Positions 50,570 to 60,776 are shown, counted from the stretch's first letter. The stretch is DNA of 61,331 bases from Paracoccus tibetensis (GCF_900102505.1 NZ_FMVT01000015.1:1-61331), one strand, 5' to 3'. Numbers and translations are program-made. The notes: generated by a model from the letters alone, not told the origin.

Positions 50570-52320
50570 CCGGCGGCCGGCACGGCGTCCGGAAAGGCGG
50601 CGCGGAGGAGCGCGCGGGTGTAGTCCTCGCGCGGCGCCGCGAAGATCTCGGCCGCGCTGCCCTGCTCGACCACGTCGCCGGCGCGCATGACCATGATGTG
50701 ATGCGACATCGCGCGCACCACCCGGAGGTCGTGGCTGATGAAGAGGAACGCCAGTCCGTGCTTGCGCTGGAGCTCACGCAGCAGCGCCACGATCTGCACC
50801 TGCACGGTCATGTCGAGCGCGCTAGTCGGCTCGTCCAGCACCACGACCTTGGGGCGCAGGATCATGGCACGGGCGATCGCGATGCGCTGGCGCTGCCCGC
50901 CCGAGAACTCGTGCGGGTAGCGGTGCATCATGGCGGGATCGAGCCCGACCTCGGCCATGATCTCGGCCACCATCTGGCGCGGGTCGCGGCCCTTCTGGAC
51001 GCCGTGCACGCCCAGTCCCTCGGCTATGATCTGCTCGACCGTCATGCGCGGGCTGAGGCTGCCGAAAGGGTCCTGGAAGACGATCTGCATGTCGCGGCGC
51101 AGGCGGCGCAGCTGACCGCCGCCCCAAGCCGAGATGTCCTGCCCCATGAAGAGGATCGGCCCCTCGCTCTCGATCAGGCGCATGATGGCAAGGGCGAGCG
51201 TGGTCTTGCCGCTGCCCGACTCGCCGACGATGCCGAGCGTCTCGCCCGCGCGCAGGCGCAGCGTGGCGTCGTTCACCGCCTTCACATGGCCGACGGTGCG
51301 GCGAAGCAGGCCGCGCTTGATCGGGAACCAGACCTTGAGGCCCTTCGTCTCGACCAGCACCGGCGCGGTCTCGGCGAGGGGTTCGGCGAGGCCGGTCGGC
51401 TCGGCCTCCAGCAGCTTGCGGGTGTAGGGGTGCCGCGGGCGGGCGAAGATGTCCTCGACCGGCCCCTGCTCGACGATCAGCCCGTCCTTCATCACGCAGA
51501 CCCGGTCCGCGATGCGCCGCACGATGCCCAGATCGTGGCTGATGAACAGCATCGACAGGCCCTCGGCGGCCTTCAGCTCGGCCAGCAGGTCGAGGATCTG
51601 CGCCTGGATCGTGACGTCCAGCGCGGTGGTGGGCTCGTCGGCGATCAGCAGCTCGGGTCCGTTCGCCAAGGCCATCGCGATCATCACCCGCTGGCGCTGC
51701 CCGCCCGAGAGCTGGTGCGGGTAGTCGGCCAGCCGCGTCTCGGGGTCGCGGATGCCGACCCGGGTCAGCAGCTCGATGATCCGCGCGCGCGCCTTGGCCC
51801 CCGTCAGGTTCTGGTGCAGCGCGAGGCTCTCGGACAGCTGCTTTTCCAGCGTGTGCAGCGGGTTCAGCGAGGTCATCGGCTCTTGGAAGATGAAGCTGAT
51901 GTCGTTTCCCCGGATGTCGCGCAGGGTGCGCTCGGGCGTGCCGACCATCTCGCGGCCGCCGTACTTTACCGAGCCTTCGACCACGGCCGAGGCGCCCAGA
52001 AGCTGCACGGTCGAGAGCGCGGTGATCGACTTGCCCGAGCCGCTCTCGCCGACCAGCGCCACCGTCTCGCCCTTGCGGATATGGAAGCTGACGCCCTTGA
52101 CCGCAGGGAGCGTCTGGCCCTCGGACCGAAAGCCGATGCGCAGGTCATGGACCGCCAGCACCGCATCCGCGGGCGCCGGAGGCGCCGGGATGGGCGCCGC
52201 CACGCCGTTGCCGGGCATCTCGGCGCCGTGGCTATCGGCCGCTGCGGCGGGCGCGGCGGTGGTCAACAGGCTCGCCGGCTCGCGTCCCGGCGGCAGGCTG
52301 GGATCGTCGGGACGGCTCAT
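50566..52320 (-). CDS. yejF: Peptide ABC transporter ATP-binding protein, two fused ATPase domains (YejF-like)
   Basis: A 584-residue protein with two complete ABC ATPase modules of the Dpp/Opp type. The first has Walker A GESGSGKS, signature [15 protein letters not shown] and Walker [13 protein letters not shown]. The second has [23 protein letters not shown] and [13 protein letters not shown] Pro/Ala-rich N-terminal extension of about 45 residues precedes the first domain. Fused ATPases, together with the B-E permease order upstream, match YejABEF, linked in enterobacteria to uptake of microcin C-type peptides. The start overlaps yejE as ATGA. Confidence 0.92.
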   Translation of the reverse strand: MSRPDDPSLPPGREPASLLTTAAPAAAADSHGAEMPGNGVAAPIPAPPAPADAVLAVHDLRIGFRSEGQTLPAVKGVSFHIRKGETVALVGESGSGKSITALSTVQLLGASAVVEGSVKYGGREMVGTPERTLRDIRGNDISFIFQEPMTSLNPLHTLEKQLSESLALHQNLTGAKARARIIELLTRVGIRDPETRLADYPHQLSGGQRQRVMIAMALANGPELLIADEPTTALDVTIQAQILDLLAELKAAEGLSMLFISHDLGIVRRIADRVCVMKDGLIVEQGPVEDIFARPRHPYTRKLLEAEPTGLAEPLAETAPVLVETKGLKVWFPIKRGLLRRTVGHVKAVNDATLRLRAGETLGIVGESGSGKTTLALAIMRLIESEGPILFMGQDISAWGGGQLRRLRRDMQIVFQDPFGSLSPRMTVEQIIAEGLGVHGVQKGRDPRQMVAEIMAEVGLDPAMMHRYPHEFSGGQRQRIAIARAMILRPKVVVLDEPTSALDMTVQVQIVALLRELQRKHGLAFLFISHDLRVVRAMSHHIMVMRAGDVVEQGSAAEIFAAPREDYTRALLRAAFPDAVPAAG

Positions 52321-53420
52321 TTGAAGGTCTTTCGGGGATCGAACGCGTCGCGGATGCCCTCGAAGATGAAGACCAGAAGCGACAGCATGATGGCGAAGGT
52401 GAAGAACGAGGTGAACGCGAGCCACGGCGCCTGCAGGTTCTGCGTCGCCTGCCGCGCCATCTCACCGAGCGAGGCGGACCCGGCGGGCAGACCGTAGCCG
52501 AGGTAATCCAGCGCCGCGAGGCCGCTGATCGTGCCGGTGACGACGAAGGGCAGCATGGTCAGCGTGGCGACCATCGCGTTCGGCAGGATATGGCGGAACA
52601 TGATCTTGCGGTCGCTGACCCCAAGTGCGCGGGCGGCGCGGACATATTCGAAGTTGCGCGCGCGTAGGAACTCGGCCCGGACCACGCCGACCAGCGCGGG
52701 CCAGCCGAAGAGGATGGTCACGAAGACCAGCAGCCAGAAACTTCGCCCGAGGATCGCGAAGAGGATGATGATGACGTAAAGGCCGGGCGTCGAGGCCCAG
52801 ATCTCCAGCAGCCGCTGGAAGACGAGGTCGGTCTTGCCGCCGAAATAGCCCTGGATCGCCCCGGCCGAGATGCCGATGGTCGAGGCCACCACCGTCACGA
52901 TCAGGGTGAACAGGATCGAGGTGCGGAAGCCGTAGATCACCCGCGCCAGCACGTCCCGCGCGGTGTCGTCGGTGCCCAGCAGGTGGTTGCCGTCCGGCGC
53001 CGAGGGCGCCGTGCCGACATTGTTGATCGTGCGGTAGTGATAGGGGATCGGCGGCCAGATCATCCAGCCCTGCTCGGCCTTCGGCACGTCCGTCGATTGC
53101 GAGCGGACGGCGGCCATGAAGCCCTCGGGGTCGTCCCAGCAATCCTCGCGCCCGCCCGAGACGATGAGGCACTGCACCTCGGCCTCGCGATAGACGGCCT
53201 CGGTGCCGAAATCGCCGCCGAAGGTCGTCTCGGGGTAGAAGTTGTAGGCAGGCCAGTAAAGCTCGCCCTGATAGCGCACGACGATGGGTTTGTCGTTGGC
53301 CACGATCTCGGCGAACATGGCGGTGACGAAAAGGACCGCGAAGATCACCAGCGACCAGAAGGCGCGGCCGTTGCGGCGGAAGTTGCGCCAGCGGCGGCGG
53401 TTCAGCTCGGACATGGCCAT
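52317..53420 (-). CDS. yejE: Peptide ABC transporter permease YejE
   Basis: A 367-residue permease with an N-terminal span (about 18-42) and a long periplasmic insert (about 45-150) containing ELYWPAYNFYPETTFGGDF, which is characteristic of YejE. NHLLGTDDTARDVLARVIYG is followed by five spans and the EAA-like loop YVRAARALGVSDRKIMFRHILPN. Start ATG 53420 overlaps the yejB stop by one base (TGATG). Together with YejB it forms the translocation pore. Confidence 0.94.
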   Translation of the reverse strand: MAMSELNRRRWRNFRRNGRAFWSLVIFAVLFVTAMFAEIVANDKPIVVRYQGELYWPAYNFYPETTFGGDFGTEAVYREAEVQCLIVSGGREDCWDDPEGFMAAVRSQSTDVPKAEQGWMIWPPIPYHYRTINNVGTAPSAPDGNHLLGTDDTARDVLARVIYGFRTSILFTLIVTVVASTIGISAGAIQGYFGGKTDLVFQRLLEIWASTPGLYVIIILFAILGRSFWLLVFVTILFGWPALVGVVRAEFLRARNFEYVRAARALGVSDRKIMFRHILPNAMVATLTMLPFVVTGTISGLAALDYLGYGLPAGSASLGEMARQATQNLQAPWLAFTSFFTFAIMLSLLVFIFEGIRDAFDPRKTFK

Positions 53421-54496
53421 CAGCCCGCCCTCTTCTCGAAGTCGATGCGCGGATCGACGAAGACATACATGAGGTCGGACAGGATGCCGACAACGAGACT
53501 CATCAGCCCGAAGACGTAGAGCGTGCCGAAGATCACCGGGTAGTCACGCTGCACCGCCGCCTCGAAGCCGAGGCGGCCGAGGCCGTCGAGCGAGAAGATC
53601 GTCTCGATCAGGATCGACGAGCCGAAGAACACGCCGAGGAACATGGCCGGAAAGCCCGCGATCACGATGAGCATGGCGTTGCGGAAGACATGGCCGTAGA
53701 GGACGCGCCGCTCGGTCAGGCCCTTGGCGCGGGCGGTCATCACGTATTGCTTGTTGATCTCGTCAAGGAAGCTGTTCTTGGTCAGCAGGGTCAGCGTCGC
53801 GAAGCTGCTGATCGTGACGGCCAGCACCGGCAGCGTCGCGTGCCAGGCGTAGTCCACGATCTTGCCCCAGAGGCTCAGCTGGTCGAAATTGTCGCTGGTC
53901 AGCCCCCGCAGCGGGAAGATCTGCCAGTAGCTGCCGCCCGCGAACAGCACCATCAGGATGACCGCGAAGAGGAAGGCGGGCACCGCATAGGCCATGATGA
54001 TGACGCCCGAGGTCCAGGTGTCGAAGCGCGTGCCGTCCCGCACCGCCTTGCGGATGCCGAGCGGGATCGAGATGAGATAGGCGATGATCGTGGACCACAG
54101 GCCGAGCGTGATCGAGACCGGCATCTTCTCCAGCACCAGGTCCACCACGCTGATCGAGCGGAACCAGGACCGGCCGAAATCGAAGGTCAGGTAGTTGCCG
54201 ATCATAACGAAGAACCGCTCGACCGGGGGGCGGTCGAAGCCGAACTCGCGCTCGAGTTGGGCGATGAACTCGGGCGGCAGGCCGCGCGCGCCCTCGTAGC
54301 CCGAGAGGGCCTGCTGGCCCGCCTCCGCGCCGCCGCCGGTGATGTTGCGGAAGACGTCGCCCTCGCCGTGGATCTGGGCGGCGATCTGCTCGATCGGGCC
54401 GCCCGGCACGAATTGCGTCAGCGTGAAGTTGATCAGCATGATCCCGAACAGCGTCGGGATGATCAGCAGAATCCGCCGCAGGATATACGCGCCCAT
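53420..54496 (-). CDS. yejB: Peptide ABC transporter permease YejB
   Basis: A 358-residue DppB-type permease. The N-terminal span [20 protein letters not shown] and [15 protein letters not shown] are the usual start of the family. A periplasmic loop (about 40-110) precedes the remaining spans, and the EAA-like loop reads [38 protein letters not shown] is the conserved C-terminal segment. It follows yejA by 93 bases, with a small stem-loop in the gap. Confidence 0.94.
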   Translation of the reverse strand: MGAYILRRILLIIPTLFGIMLINFTLTQFVPGGPIEQIAAQIHGEGDVFRNITGGGAEAGQQALSGYEGARGLPPEFIAQLEREFGFDRPPVERFFVMIGNYLTFDFGRSWFRSISVVDLVLEKMPVSITLGLWSTIIAYLISIPLGIRKAVRDGTRFDTWTSGVIIMAYAVPAFLFAVILMVLFAGGSYWQIFPLRGLTSDNFDQLSLWGKIVDYAWHATLPVLAVTISSFATLTLLTKNSFLDEINKQYVMTARAKGLTERRVLYGHVFRNAMLIVIAGFPAMFLGVFFGSSILIETIFSLDGLGRLGFEAAVQRDYPVIFGTLYVFGLMSLVVGILSDLMYVFVDPRIDFEKRAG

Positions 54497-54542
54497 CAGC
54501 CTCTGCCCTTCCCCAAGCCGTGACCCTTCCGCCGGGCCCTCT

Positions 54543-54566
54543 GATTGTCCTGCCTTGTCGGCAATC
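54543..54566. other. Stem-loop in the yejA-yejB gap
   Basis: GATTG (54543-54547) pairs with CAATC (54562-54566), with an inner GCC/GGC pairing. Intercistronic stems after binding-protein genes often protect the upstream mRNA and keep the binding protein in excess; that function is inferred here. Confidence 0.35.
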
Positions 54567-54589
54567 GGAAGCGGAAAATCAAGCGCCGC

Positions 54590-56479
54590 TCAGCGCCGCA
54601 GCGCGCCGGCCTCGCGCAGGGCCTGCGCCTTCTCGGCGTCGAACCACCAGAAGTCCATCTCGCCCAGGGCGTAGGGCGGCAGCGTCTCGGGCCGGCCGTA
54701 GATGTCGAAATAGGCGACCAGGTGGTTCGGGTTGTACCATTGCGGCACCCAGAAATGCATCGCGCGCAGGGCGCGGTCCAGCGCATGGACCCGCGTCTCC
54801 AGCTCGTCCTGCGTGTCCGCCGCCTCGACCTGCGCGATCAGCGCGTCGATCGCCCGGTTCTCGACCCCGGCCGAGTTGAACGCGTCCCCGACATTGGCCG
54901 AGCCGAAAAACTGCTGCAGCGAAGGGCCGGGGATCTCGTCCTGACCCAGATGGTCGCTGGTCATGTCGAAGTCGAACGAGCGGCGGCGGGTTTCCGCCTC
55001 GGCATTGTCCACGCGCAGGTTCTGGGCGCTGACGCCGAGGGCGCGCAGGTTCTCGACGAAGGGGTTGATGACGCGGTCGAAGGTCTGGCTGTCGTTCAGG
55101 ATCTCGACGCGCAGCACCGTCCCCTCGGCGTTGCGGCGGATGCCGTCGCTGCCGACCGGCCAGCCGGCCTCGTCCAGAAGCGCGGCGGCGCGGCGCAGGT
55201 TGCCCCGGTCCATCTGCCGCTCGCCGCTGACGGGCGCGGTGACGGCGTCCGCGGTCAGGATGCCCTCGGGCAGGTCGGCGGCATGCGGCTCGAGCAGGGC
55301 GCGCTCGGCCTCGGTCGGCGGGCCGCTGGCCTCGAGGGCGCTGTTCTCCCAGAAGCTGTCGACGCGCTCGTATAGCCCGTAGAAGAGCGAGGCGTTTGAC
55401 CATTCGAAGTTGAACATCAGCCCGATGGCCTCGCGCACGCGGATGTCCTGGAACTGCGGCCGGCGCAGGTTCAGCACCCAGGCCTGTCCCGAGGCGACGG
55501 TTCCGTCCGGCAGCGTCTCCTGGCGCACCCAGCCCCGGCCCATGGCGGGAAAGTCGTAGCCGGTCGCCCAGATCAGGCTGCTGACCTCGCGGCGAAACGT
55601 GTACTCGCCCGCCTTGAAGGCCTCGAACGCGGCGCCGTAATCGGCAAAGTATTCATAGCGCAGCGTGTCGAAGTTGAAGCGCCCGCGGTTGATCGGCAGG
55701 TCCGCGCCCCAGTAGTCCGGGTTGCGCCGGTAGCGGACCGAGCGGTTGGGATCGGCGCGGTCGAAGACATAGGGACCCGAGCCGATGAAGGCGGCCTGCA
55801 TCGGCTGCTCGAGGTCGCGCTCGTTCGCCTCGAAATCGGCGCGGCTGAAGACCGGCAGCCCGCCCACGGACTGGATCACGTCGCGGCGCGGGGACTCGGG
55901 GACGAAGGTGAAGCGGATGCGGTGATCGTCCAGCACCTCGGCCCCCGCGACCTTCTGGGCGATCACGTTGCGGAAGCTGGAGAGGCCGCGGTCGCGGAGC
56001 GTCTCGTAGCTGAAGAGGACGTCCTCAGCCGTCAGCGGCGTGCCGTCGCTGAAGCGGGCCTCGGGGCGCAGGTGGAAGATGACCCAATCGCGGCTCTCGG
56101 GATACTCGATCCGCTCGCAGAGAAGGCAATAGGCCGCGCCCACCTCGTCGGCGGTGCCGGTCAGGATCGACTCCAGCATGATCGAGGACAGGGCGGCGGC
56201 GCGGCCGCGGAAGGTGAAGGGGTTGAAGTTGTCGAAACCCATCGCGTTCGGGATGGCCTGCGACATCTCGCCCCCCTTCGGCGCGTCGGGATTCACATAG
56301 GGCAGATGCGCGAAATCCGCCGGCAGCGCCGGCTCGCCGAAGACCCCGATGCCGTGCGAGACGATGATCCCCTCTTGCGTGCCGGCCCCCTCGGCGGCCG
56401 CTGGCGACTCCTGCGCGGCGGCAGGCGTGGCGGCGGCGGCGGCGGCCGCCAGAATGGCGGCAAGGGCGGTGGATCGCAT
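54590..56479 (-). CDS. yejA: Peptide ABC transporter substrate-binding protein YejA
   Basis: A 629-residue periplasmic binding protein of family 5. The N-terminus has a signal peptide (about 1-22, Ala-rich, cleavage probably after AAA-Q). HGIGVFGEPALPADFAHLPY, then VNPDAPKGGEM and FDNFNPFTFRG, is the typical YejA start. ARFSDGTPLTAEDVLFSYET and GSGPYVFDRADPNRSVRYRR are family-5 motifs. It binds oligopeptides for the YejBEF transporter encoded downstream. GAGGAG precedes ATG 56479. First gene of the operon. Confidence 0.95.
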   Translation of the reverse strand: MRSTALAAILAAAAAAATPAAAQESPAAAEGAGTQEGIIVSHGIGVFGEPALPADFAHLPYVNPDAPKGGEMSQAIPNAMGFDNFNPFTFRGRAAALSSIMLESILTGTADEVGAAYCLLCERIEYPESRDWVIFHLRPEARFSDGTPLTAEDVLFSYETLRDRGLSSFRNVIAQKVAGAEVLDDHRIRFTFVPESPRRDVIQSVGGLPVFSRADFEANERDLEQPMQAAFIGSGPYVFDRADPNRSVRYRRNPDYWGADLPINRGRFNFDTLRYEYFADYGAAFEAFKAGEYTFRREVSSLIWATGYDFPAMGRGWVRQETLPDGTVASGQAWVLNLRRPQFQDIRVREAIGLMFNFEWSNASLFYGLYERVDSFWENSALEASGPPTEAERALLEPHAADLPEGILTADAVTAPVSGERQMDRGNLRRAAALLDEAGWPVGSDGIRRNAEGTVLRVEILNDSQTFDRVINPFVENLRALGVSAQNLRVDNAEAETRRRSFDFDMTSDHLGQDEIPGPSLQQFFGSANVGDAFNSAGVENRAIDALIAQVEAADTQDELETRVHALDRALRAMHFWVPQWYNPNHLVAYFDIYGRPETLPPYALGEMDFWWFDAEKAQALREAGALRR

Positions 56480-56610
56480 GGCAGCTCCTCGTCAGGCCCG
56501 AAGGCAGATGATGCACGAGGCTAGGCCAGCAGCGCCCCGCCCATCAAGCCGCGTTTTCGTGAGCGGCGGCGCCGCGACACGGGGCCGCAAGCCGCGCGGC
56601 GGGCGCTCAA

Positions 56611-56637
56611 AGAAAAAGCCCCGGCGTATGCCGGGGC
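56611..56637 (-). terminator. Intrinsic terminator after the cytochrome c gene
   Basis: On the minus strand GCCCCGGC, loop ATAC and GCCGGGGC form an 8-bp stem (56637-56618) followed by TTTTTCT. It lies 33 bases beyond the cytochrome c stop and separates that gene from yejA. Confidence 0.85.
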
Positions 56638-56669
56638 CGTGCCTCTTCGGTGCGGGAGGACCCGCGCGA

Positions 56670-57197
56670 TCAGGGGTTCTGCTCGAGGAAGGCGATCAGG
56701 CTGGCGCGGGCCTGGTCGTCGCGGATGCCGGCGAAGCTCATGGCGGTGCCGGGCATGTAGCCGCGCGGGTTCTCGATGAAGGCGAACAGGTTCTCGGGCG
56801 TCCAGACGCCCGGCATGTCGAGCGCGGCCGAGGAATAGCTGAAGCCCGCGACCGAGGCCTTGTCGCGGTTCACGACGCCGTTCAGGTGCGGGCCGACGCC
56901 GTCATTGCCGTTCAGCTGGTGGCAGGAGCGGCACTTGGCCCATTCCCGCTCGCCCTGCGCGAGATCGGCCGAGGCCAGCAGCACCTCGAAGTCCACTTCC
57001 TCGACCTCGGCGGCGTCGGCACCCTCGCTTTCCGGCACGGGGATGGTGTAGGCCTGCGTGATCTCGTGCTCGCCATCGCCGTGACCCGAGGGGCCGACAT
57101 GGTACAGCTCGCTCGCGCCCCAATTCGCCAGCATCAGGAACAGCAGCGCGCCGATGAAGGCGCCGGCTGCCTTGGTCAGGGTCATGGTGTTGAACAT
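56670..57197 (-). CDS. Membrane-anchored cytochrome c (c552/c_y type)
   Basis: A 175-residue class I cytochrome c tethered by an uncleaved N-terminal span (about 8-26). A hinge rich in Gly, Glu and Pro (about 35-68) follows, then the haem domain with CRSCH (C89, C92, H93), GVGPHLNGVVNRDKASVAGF and a methionine ligand in GYMPGTAMSF. This is the layout of cytochrome c552 (CycM) of Paracoccus and c_y of Rhodobacter, which carry electrons from the bc1 complex to terminal oxidases or photosynthetic centres. Start ATG 57197 is preferred; an ATG five codons in is possible. Divergent from pheA. Confidence 0.93.
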   Translation of the reverse strand: MFNTMTLTKAAGAFIGALLFLMLANWGASELYHVGPSGHGDGEHEITQAYTIPVPESEGADAAEVEEVDFEVLLASADLAQGEREWAKCRSCHQLNGNDGVGPHLNGVVNRDKASVAGFSYSSAALDMPGVWTPENLFAFIENPRGYMPGTAMSFAGIRDDQARASLIAFLEQNP

Positions 57198-57308
57198 CGC
57201 GTGCGGTCCCCGCCTTGGTAAGCTCGTCAATTCGCGCTGTATCTATCCGCTTTCGCTTCAGAGGATCAAGGTGTAGTTCTCCCGGCACAGCCAGAATTCG
57301 GACGCGCC

Positions 57309-58163
57309 ATGACCACCAATCGCATCGCCTTCCAGGGAGAGCCGGGGGCCTACAGCCACGAGGCCTGTCGCAGCGCGCGCCCCGACTTGGATCCTTTGCC
57401 CTGCCGCACCTTCGAGGACGTCATCGAGGCGGTCCGCTCGGGCGAGGCGGAACTGGCGATGTTGCCGGTTGAGAACTCGACCTATGGGCGTGTCGCCGAC
57501 ATCCACCATTTGCTGCCAGAATCCGGCCTGCACATCATCGACGAGGCCTTCGTCCGCGTCCATATCAGCCTGCTCGCCCTGCCCGGCACGCGCCTTGAGG
57601 ACGTTCGCGAGGCGATGAGCCACACGGTGCTTCTGGGCCAGTGCCGCGGCTTCCTGCGCCGCCACGGCATCCGCCCCGTCACCGGCGCCGACACCGCGGG
57701 ATCGGCCCGCGAGGTCGCCGGGCGCGGCAATCCGTCGCTGGCCGCCCTGGCCGCGCCGCTGGCCGGAGAGATCTACGGCCTCGAGCGTCTTGCCGACGAG
57801 ATCGAGGACCGGCAGAACAACACCACGCGCTTCCTGATCATGTCGCGCCAGCCCGACGCGGCGCGCCGGGCCGAGCGGATGATGACGACCTTCGTCTTCC
57901 GGGTCCGCAACATTCCCGCCGCGCTCTACAAGGCGATGGGCGGCTTTGCCACGAACGGCGTCAACATGACCAAGCTGGAAAGCTACATGGTGGACGGCGT
58001 CTTCACCGCCACGCAGTTCTACGCCGATGTCGAGGGCCATCCCGAGGACGCGAATGTGCGCCGGGCGCTTGACGAGCTGTCCTACTTCACCTCGTCCCTG
58101 ACGATCCTCGGCACCTACCCCGCCGCCCCGCTGCGCGAGAACCAGCGCCACGCGGCGGAATAG
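57309..58163 (+). CDS. pheA: Prephenate dehydratase
   Basis: The enzyme converts prephenate to phenylpyruvate in phenylalanine synthesis. The catalytic domain (about 5-185) includes FQGEPGAYSHEAC, ENSTYGRVADIHHLL and the threonine motif in RQNNTTRFLIM. A C-terminal ACT regulatory domain (about 200-275) contains TTFVFRVRNIPAALYKAMG and FATNGVNMTKLES. The usual ESRP phenylalanine-binding motif is altered here (ESYM), so feedback control may differ. Length 284, without the fused chorismate mutase of enterobacteria. Confidence 0.95.
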   Translation: MTTNRIAFQGEPGAYSHEACRSARPDLDPLPCRTFEDVIEAVRSGEAELAMLPVENSTYGRVADIHHLLPESGLHIIDEAFVRVHISLLALPGTRLEDVREAMSHTVLLGQCRGFLRRHGIRPVTGADTAGSAREVAGRGNPSLAALAAPLAGEIYGLERLADEIEDRQNNTTRFLIMSRQPDAARRAERMMTTFVFRVRNIPAALYKAMGGFATNGVNMTKLESYMVDGVFTATQFYADVEGHPEDANVRRALDELSYFTSSLTILGTYPAAPLRENQRHAAE

Positions 58164-58165
58164 CC

Positions 58166-58624
58166 TCAGCGGTTCAGGCTGCCCATCTGGGCGATGAAGT
58201 CGGCGACGCGGCGCGCGTAGCGCCGGTCCAGCTGCGACTTGCCCAGCTTCGCGGTCTGAAGCATCAGCCGCGCCTTCATGCTGCGCGGGCGGATCTCGGT
58301 CTCGAAGATCAGGCGCGACTTCGTCCGGCTGAGGGCGACCACGGTGGCGTTGACCGACAGCTCCAGCGCGTCCGATCGCCCGGCCAGCGCGACATGTTCG
58401 GGGCGATCGAAGCGCACGACCGTCAGGCGCATGTTGCGTGGCTTGCCCCGCCAGTCGAAGCCGATGTGCCAGCCCATCGTGATGCCGGTCTCCTCGGCGG
58501 GATCGATGCGCGTGACGCTGGCCCCGCGGCCGACCATCAGCCGCTCGAGAGCGTCGAAATCGCTCAGGGACCTGAACAGCTCTTCTGCCGGCTTGTCCGC
58601 ATCAACCCGCGTCGAAAACTTCAT
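58166..58624 (-). CDS. SRPBCC-fold protein, polyketide cyclase/START-like
   Basis: A 152-residue protein with the helix-grip (START/Bet v1-like) pattern. It begins MKFSTRVDADKPAEELFRSL with a first strand and two short helices, then alternating strands (NMRLTVVRFDRPEHVALAG) and a long C-terminal helix (about 112-148). Such proteins bind hydrophobic ligands, but the ligand is unknown. ATG 58624 is chosen over a frame-open start at 58663, as the shorter form begins exactly at the domain. Convergent with pheA, two bases apart. Confidence 0.78.
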   Translation of the reverse strand: MKFSTRVDADKPAEELFRSLSDFDALERLMVGRGASVTRIDPAEETGITMGWHIGFDWRGKPRNMRLTVVRFDRPEHVALAGRSDALELSVNATVVALSRTKSRLIFETEIRPRSMKARLMLQTAKLGKSQLDRRYARRVADFIAQMGSLNR

Positions 58625-58850
58625 CTGCCAGCCGTCCGCCCGTCGTTCGAAAACGCGCCACAAGGGGGCGCCCCGCCCTGCTGATAGTCCAGTCCCCTCC
58701 CCTGTTCAACACATGCCGGAGGTTGAGACGCCCCGCTGGCAATCACCGGCCGCAACGCGCTGACACGGCGCGCCCATCAATCACCGGTTGTGAAGCGAGA
58801 AGGCAGCGGTTAACCATCGGAAAATGACATGCAGATGAGGCCGCATTGCG

Positions 58851-60749
58851 ATGACCAGCCTGGCGGACGCGGCTTTCCTGCCCGAGACAGGCAACCCGGA
58901 GGGCGCCGACGATCCGGACCCGGCACAGGCGCGCTACGGCCTGCGCATCCTCGCCACCTCCGACCTGCACATGCAGCTCCTCGCCTATGACTACCTGACG
59001 CTCAGCGGCGCGGGCGCGGGCGGGCTGGCGCGGGCGGCCTCGCTGATCCGCCGCCGTCAGGCCGAGGTGCCGGCGAGCCTTCTGCTGGACAACGGCGATT
59101 TCCTGCAGGGCACGCCGGTCGGCGATCACGCCGCCACCTGCGGCGAGGCGCGCTGCGCCTCGGACCATCCCGCCATCGCCGCGATGAACGCGCTCGGCTA
59201 TGACGCCGCCGCGCTCGGCAACCACGACTTCAACTTCGGGCTGCGCTTTCTGCGCCGCACGGTGGCAGCGGCCGACTTCCCCGTGCTGGCCGCCAATTTG
59301 TCGGTGCGGCACGGCACGGCCTTCGCGCCCTACACGCTTCTGACCCGGCGGCTCTGCGACGGCAGCGGAGGCCGGCGCGAGGTCCGCATCGGCGTCGTCG
59401 GCTTCCTGCCGCCGCAGACGGCGGAATGGGACCGCGACCTGACGCCCGAGATCGCCTGCGAGGACATCCTCGACTGCGCCCGCCGCGTGCTGCCGCAGAT
59501 GCGCGCGGCGGGGGCCGAGCTGATCGTCGCCCTCGCCCATAGCGGCATCGGAGAACTGGCGGGCCAGCCGCGCATGGAACATGCCGCGACGGCGCTTGCC
59601 GCCCTGCCCGGGATCGACGTCGTGATCGCGGGCCACACGCACCAGGTCTTTCCGCACCCGGCCTTTCCGGCCTCTGCCGGGGTCGATCCGCTGGCGGGCC
59701 GGCTGGCGGGAAAGCCCGCCGCCATGCCGGGCGTCGGCGGCTCGCATCTGGCGGTCATCGACCTGACATTGGGCGTTGCGGGTGGTCGCCTGACGGTCGC
59801 CGGCGCGGAGGTCCGCTGCGAGCCCGTCGCGGCCGATCTGCCTGAGCTGGCCGCGGTCACGCGCCCTGTCGCGCCCGCCCACAAGGCGACGCTGCGGCAC
59901 CTGAAGGCCCGCGTCGGGCGCAGCCTCGGCCCGATCGGCAGCCATTTCTCGGTCATCGGGCAGGATGCGGGGCTGCGGCTGGTCGCGCAGGCGCAGCGCT
60001 GGCACGTGCGGCGCCATCTGCGCGGCACGCGCTGGCAGGACCTGCCGATCCTGTCGGCAGCCGCGCCCTTCCGCTCGGGCGGGCGCGCCGGGCCGGGCAA
60101 CTACACCCACATCCCGGCCGGCAGCCTCCAGCTGCGCCACATGGCCGATCTTTACGCCTTCCCCAACCGCATCGCCGCGGTCTGCCTGACCGGGACCCAG
60201 CTGCGCGACTGGCTGGAGCGCTCGGCCAGCATGTTCCGCCAGCTGCATCCCGGCTGCCGCGACGTGCCGCTGCTGGACCCCGCCTTCCCCGCCTACAACT
60301 TCGACATCGTGGACACGGTCAGCTGGCAGATCGACCTCTCCTGCCCGCCCCGCTTCACGCCTGCGGGCGCGCTTGCCGATCCGTCGGCCGGGCGGGTGCG
60401 CGGCCTCAGCCATCGCGGGCGGCCGGTGGCCCCGGACGACCGCTTCATCCTTGCCACGAACACCTACCGGCTGGCCAGCTGCGGCCTCTTCGCGCCGCTG
60501 GTGGCCGAGAACGAGATCGCGTTCGCCGGCGGCCCGCTGACGCGGGACATCCTGCGCCGCTACGTGCGCCGCCGCCGGAGGATCGCGCCGGACCATCGCC
60601 TGCACTGGCAGTTCCTCGCCCCGCCCGGCAGCACGGCCCTTTTCCCGACCTCGCCCGCGGCAACCGAGGCGCTGCCCGTGCCGGGCGTGGCGCTGGAGCC
60701 GGCAGGCGAGACCGAGGACGGCTTCGCGCTGATGCGCCTGACCTTCTGA
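58851..60749 (+). CDS. CpdB-like 2',3'-cyclic-nucleotide phosphodiesterase/3'-nucleotidase, no signal peptide
   Basis: A 632-residue metallophosphoesterase plus 5'-nucleotidase C-terminal domain. Metal-binding motifs are ATSDLHMQL (D38, H40), LLDNGDFLQG, LGNHDFNFGL and IAGHTHQVF. The C-terminal substrate domain (about 360-590) contains AAPFRSGGRAGPGNYTHI and FILATNTYRLASCG, as in CpdB, which scavenges nucleotides in the periplasm. The N-terminus is acidic and has no export signal, and an in-frame TGA lies five codons upstream of the ATG, so no longer form is possible in this frame. Confidence 0.9.
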   Translation: MTSLADAAFLPETGNPEGADDPDPAQARYGLRILATSDLHMQLLAYDYLTLSGAGAGGLARAASLIRRRQAEVPASLLLDNGDFLQGTPVGDHAATCGEARCASDHPAIAAMNALGYDAAALGNHDFNFGLRFLRRTVAAADFPVLAANLSVRHGTAFAPYTLLTRRLCDGSGGRREVRIGVVGFLPPQTAEWDRDLTPEIACEDILDCARRVLPQMRAAGAELIVALAHSGIGELAGQPRMEHAATALAALPGIDVVIAGHTHQVFPHPAFPASAGVDPLAGRLAGKPAAMPGVGGSHLAVIDLTLGVAGGRLTVAGAEVRCEPVAADLPELAAVTRPVAPAHKATLRHLKARVGRSLGPIGSHFSVIGQDAGLRLVAQAQRWHVRRHLRGTRWQDLPILSAAAPFRSGGRAGPGNYTHIPAGSLQLRHMADLYAFPNRIAAVCLTGTQLRDWLERSASMFRQLHPGCRDVPLLDPAFPAYNFDIVDTVSWQIDLSCPPRFTPAGALADPSAGRVRGLSHRGRPVAPDDRFILATNTYRLASCGLFAPLVAENEIAFAGGPLTRDILRRYVRRRRRIAPDHRLHWQFLAPPGSTALFPTSPAATEALPVPGVALEPAGETEDGFALMRLTF

Positions 60750-60776
60750 ACGTCTGCGGGAAGCCTCGGCGAGGGG

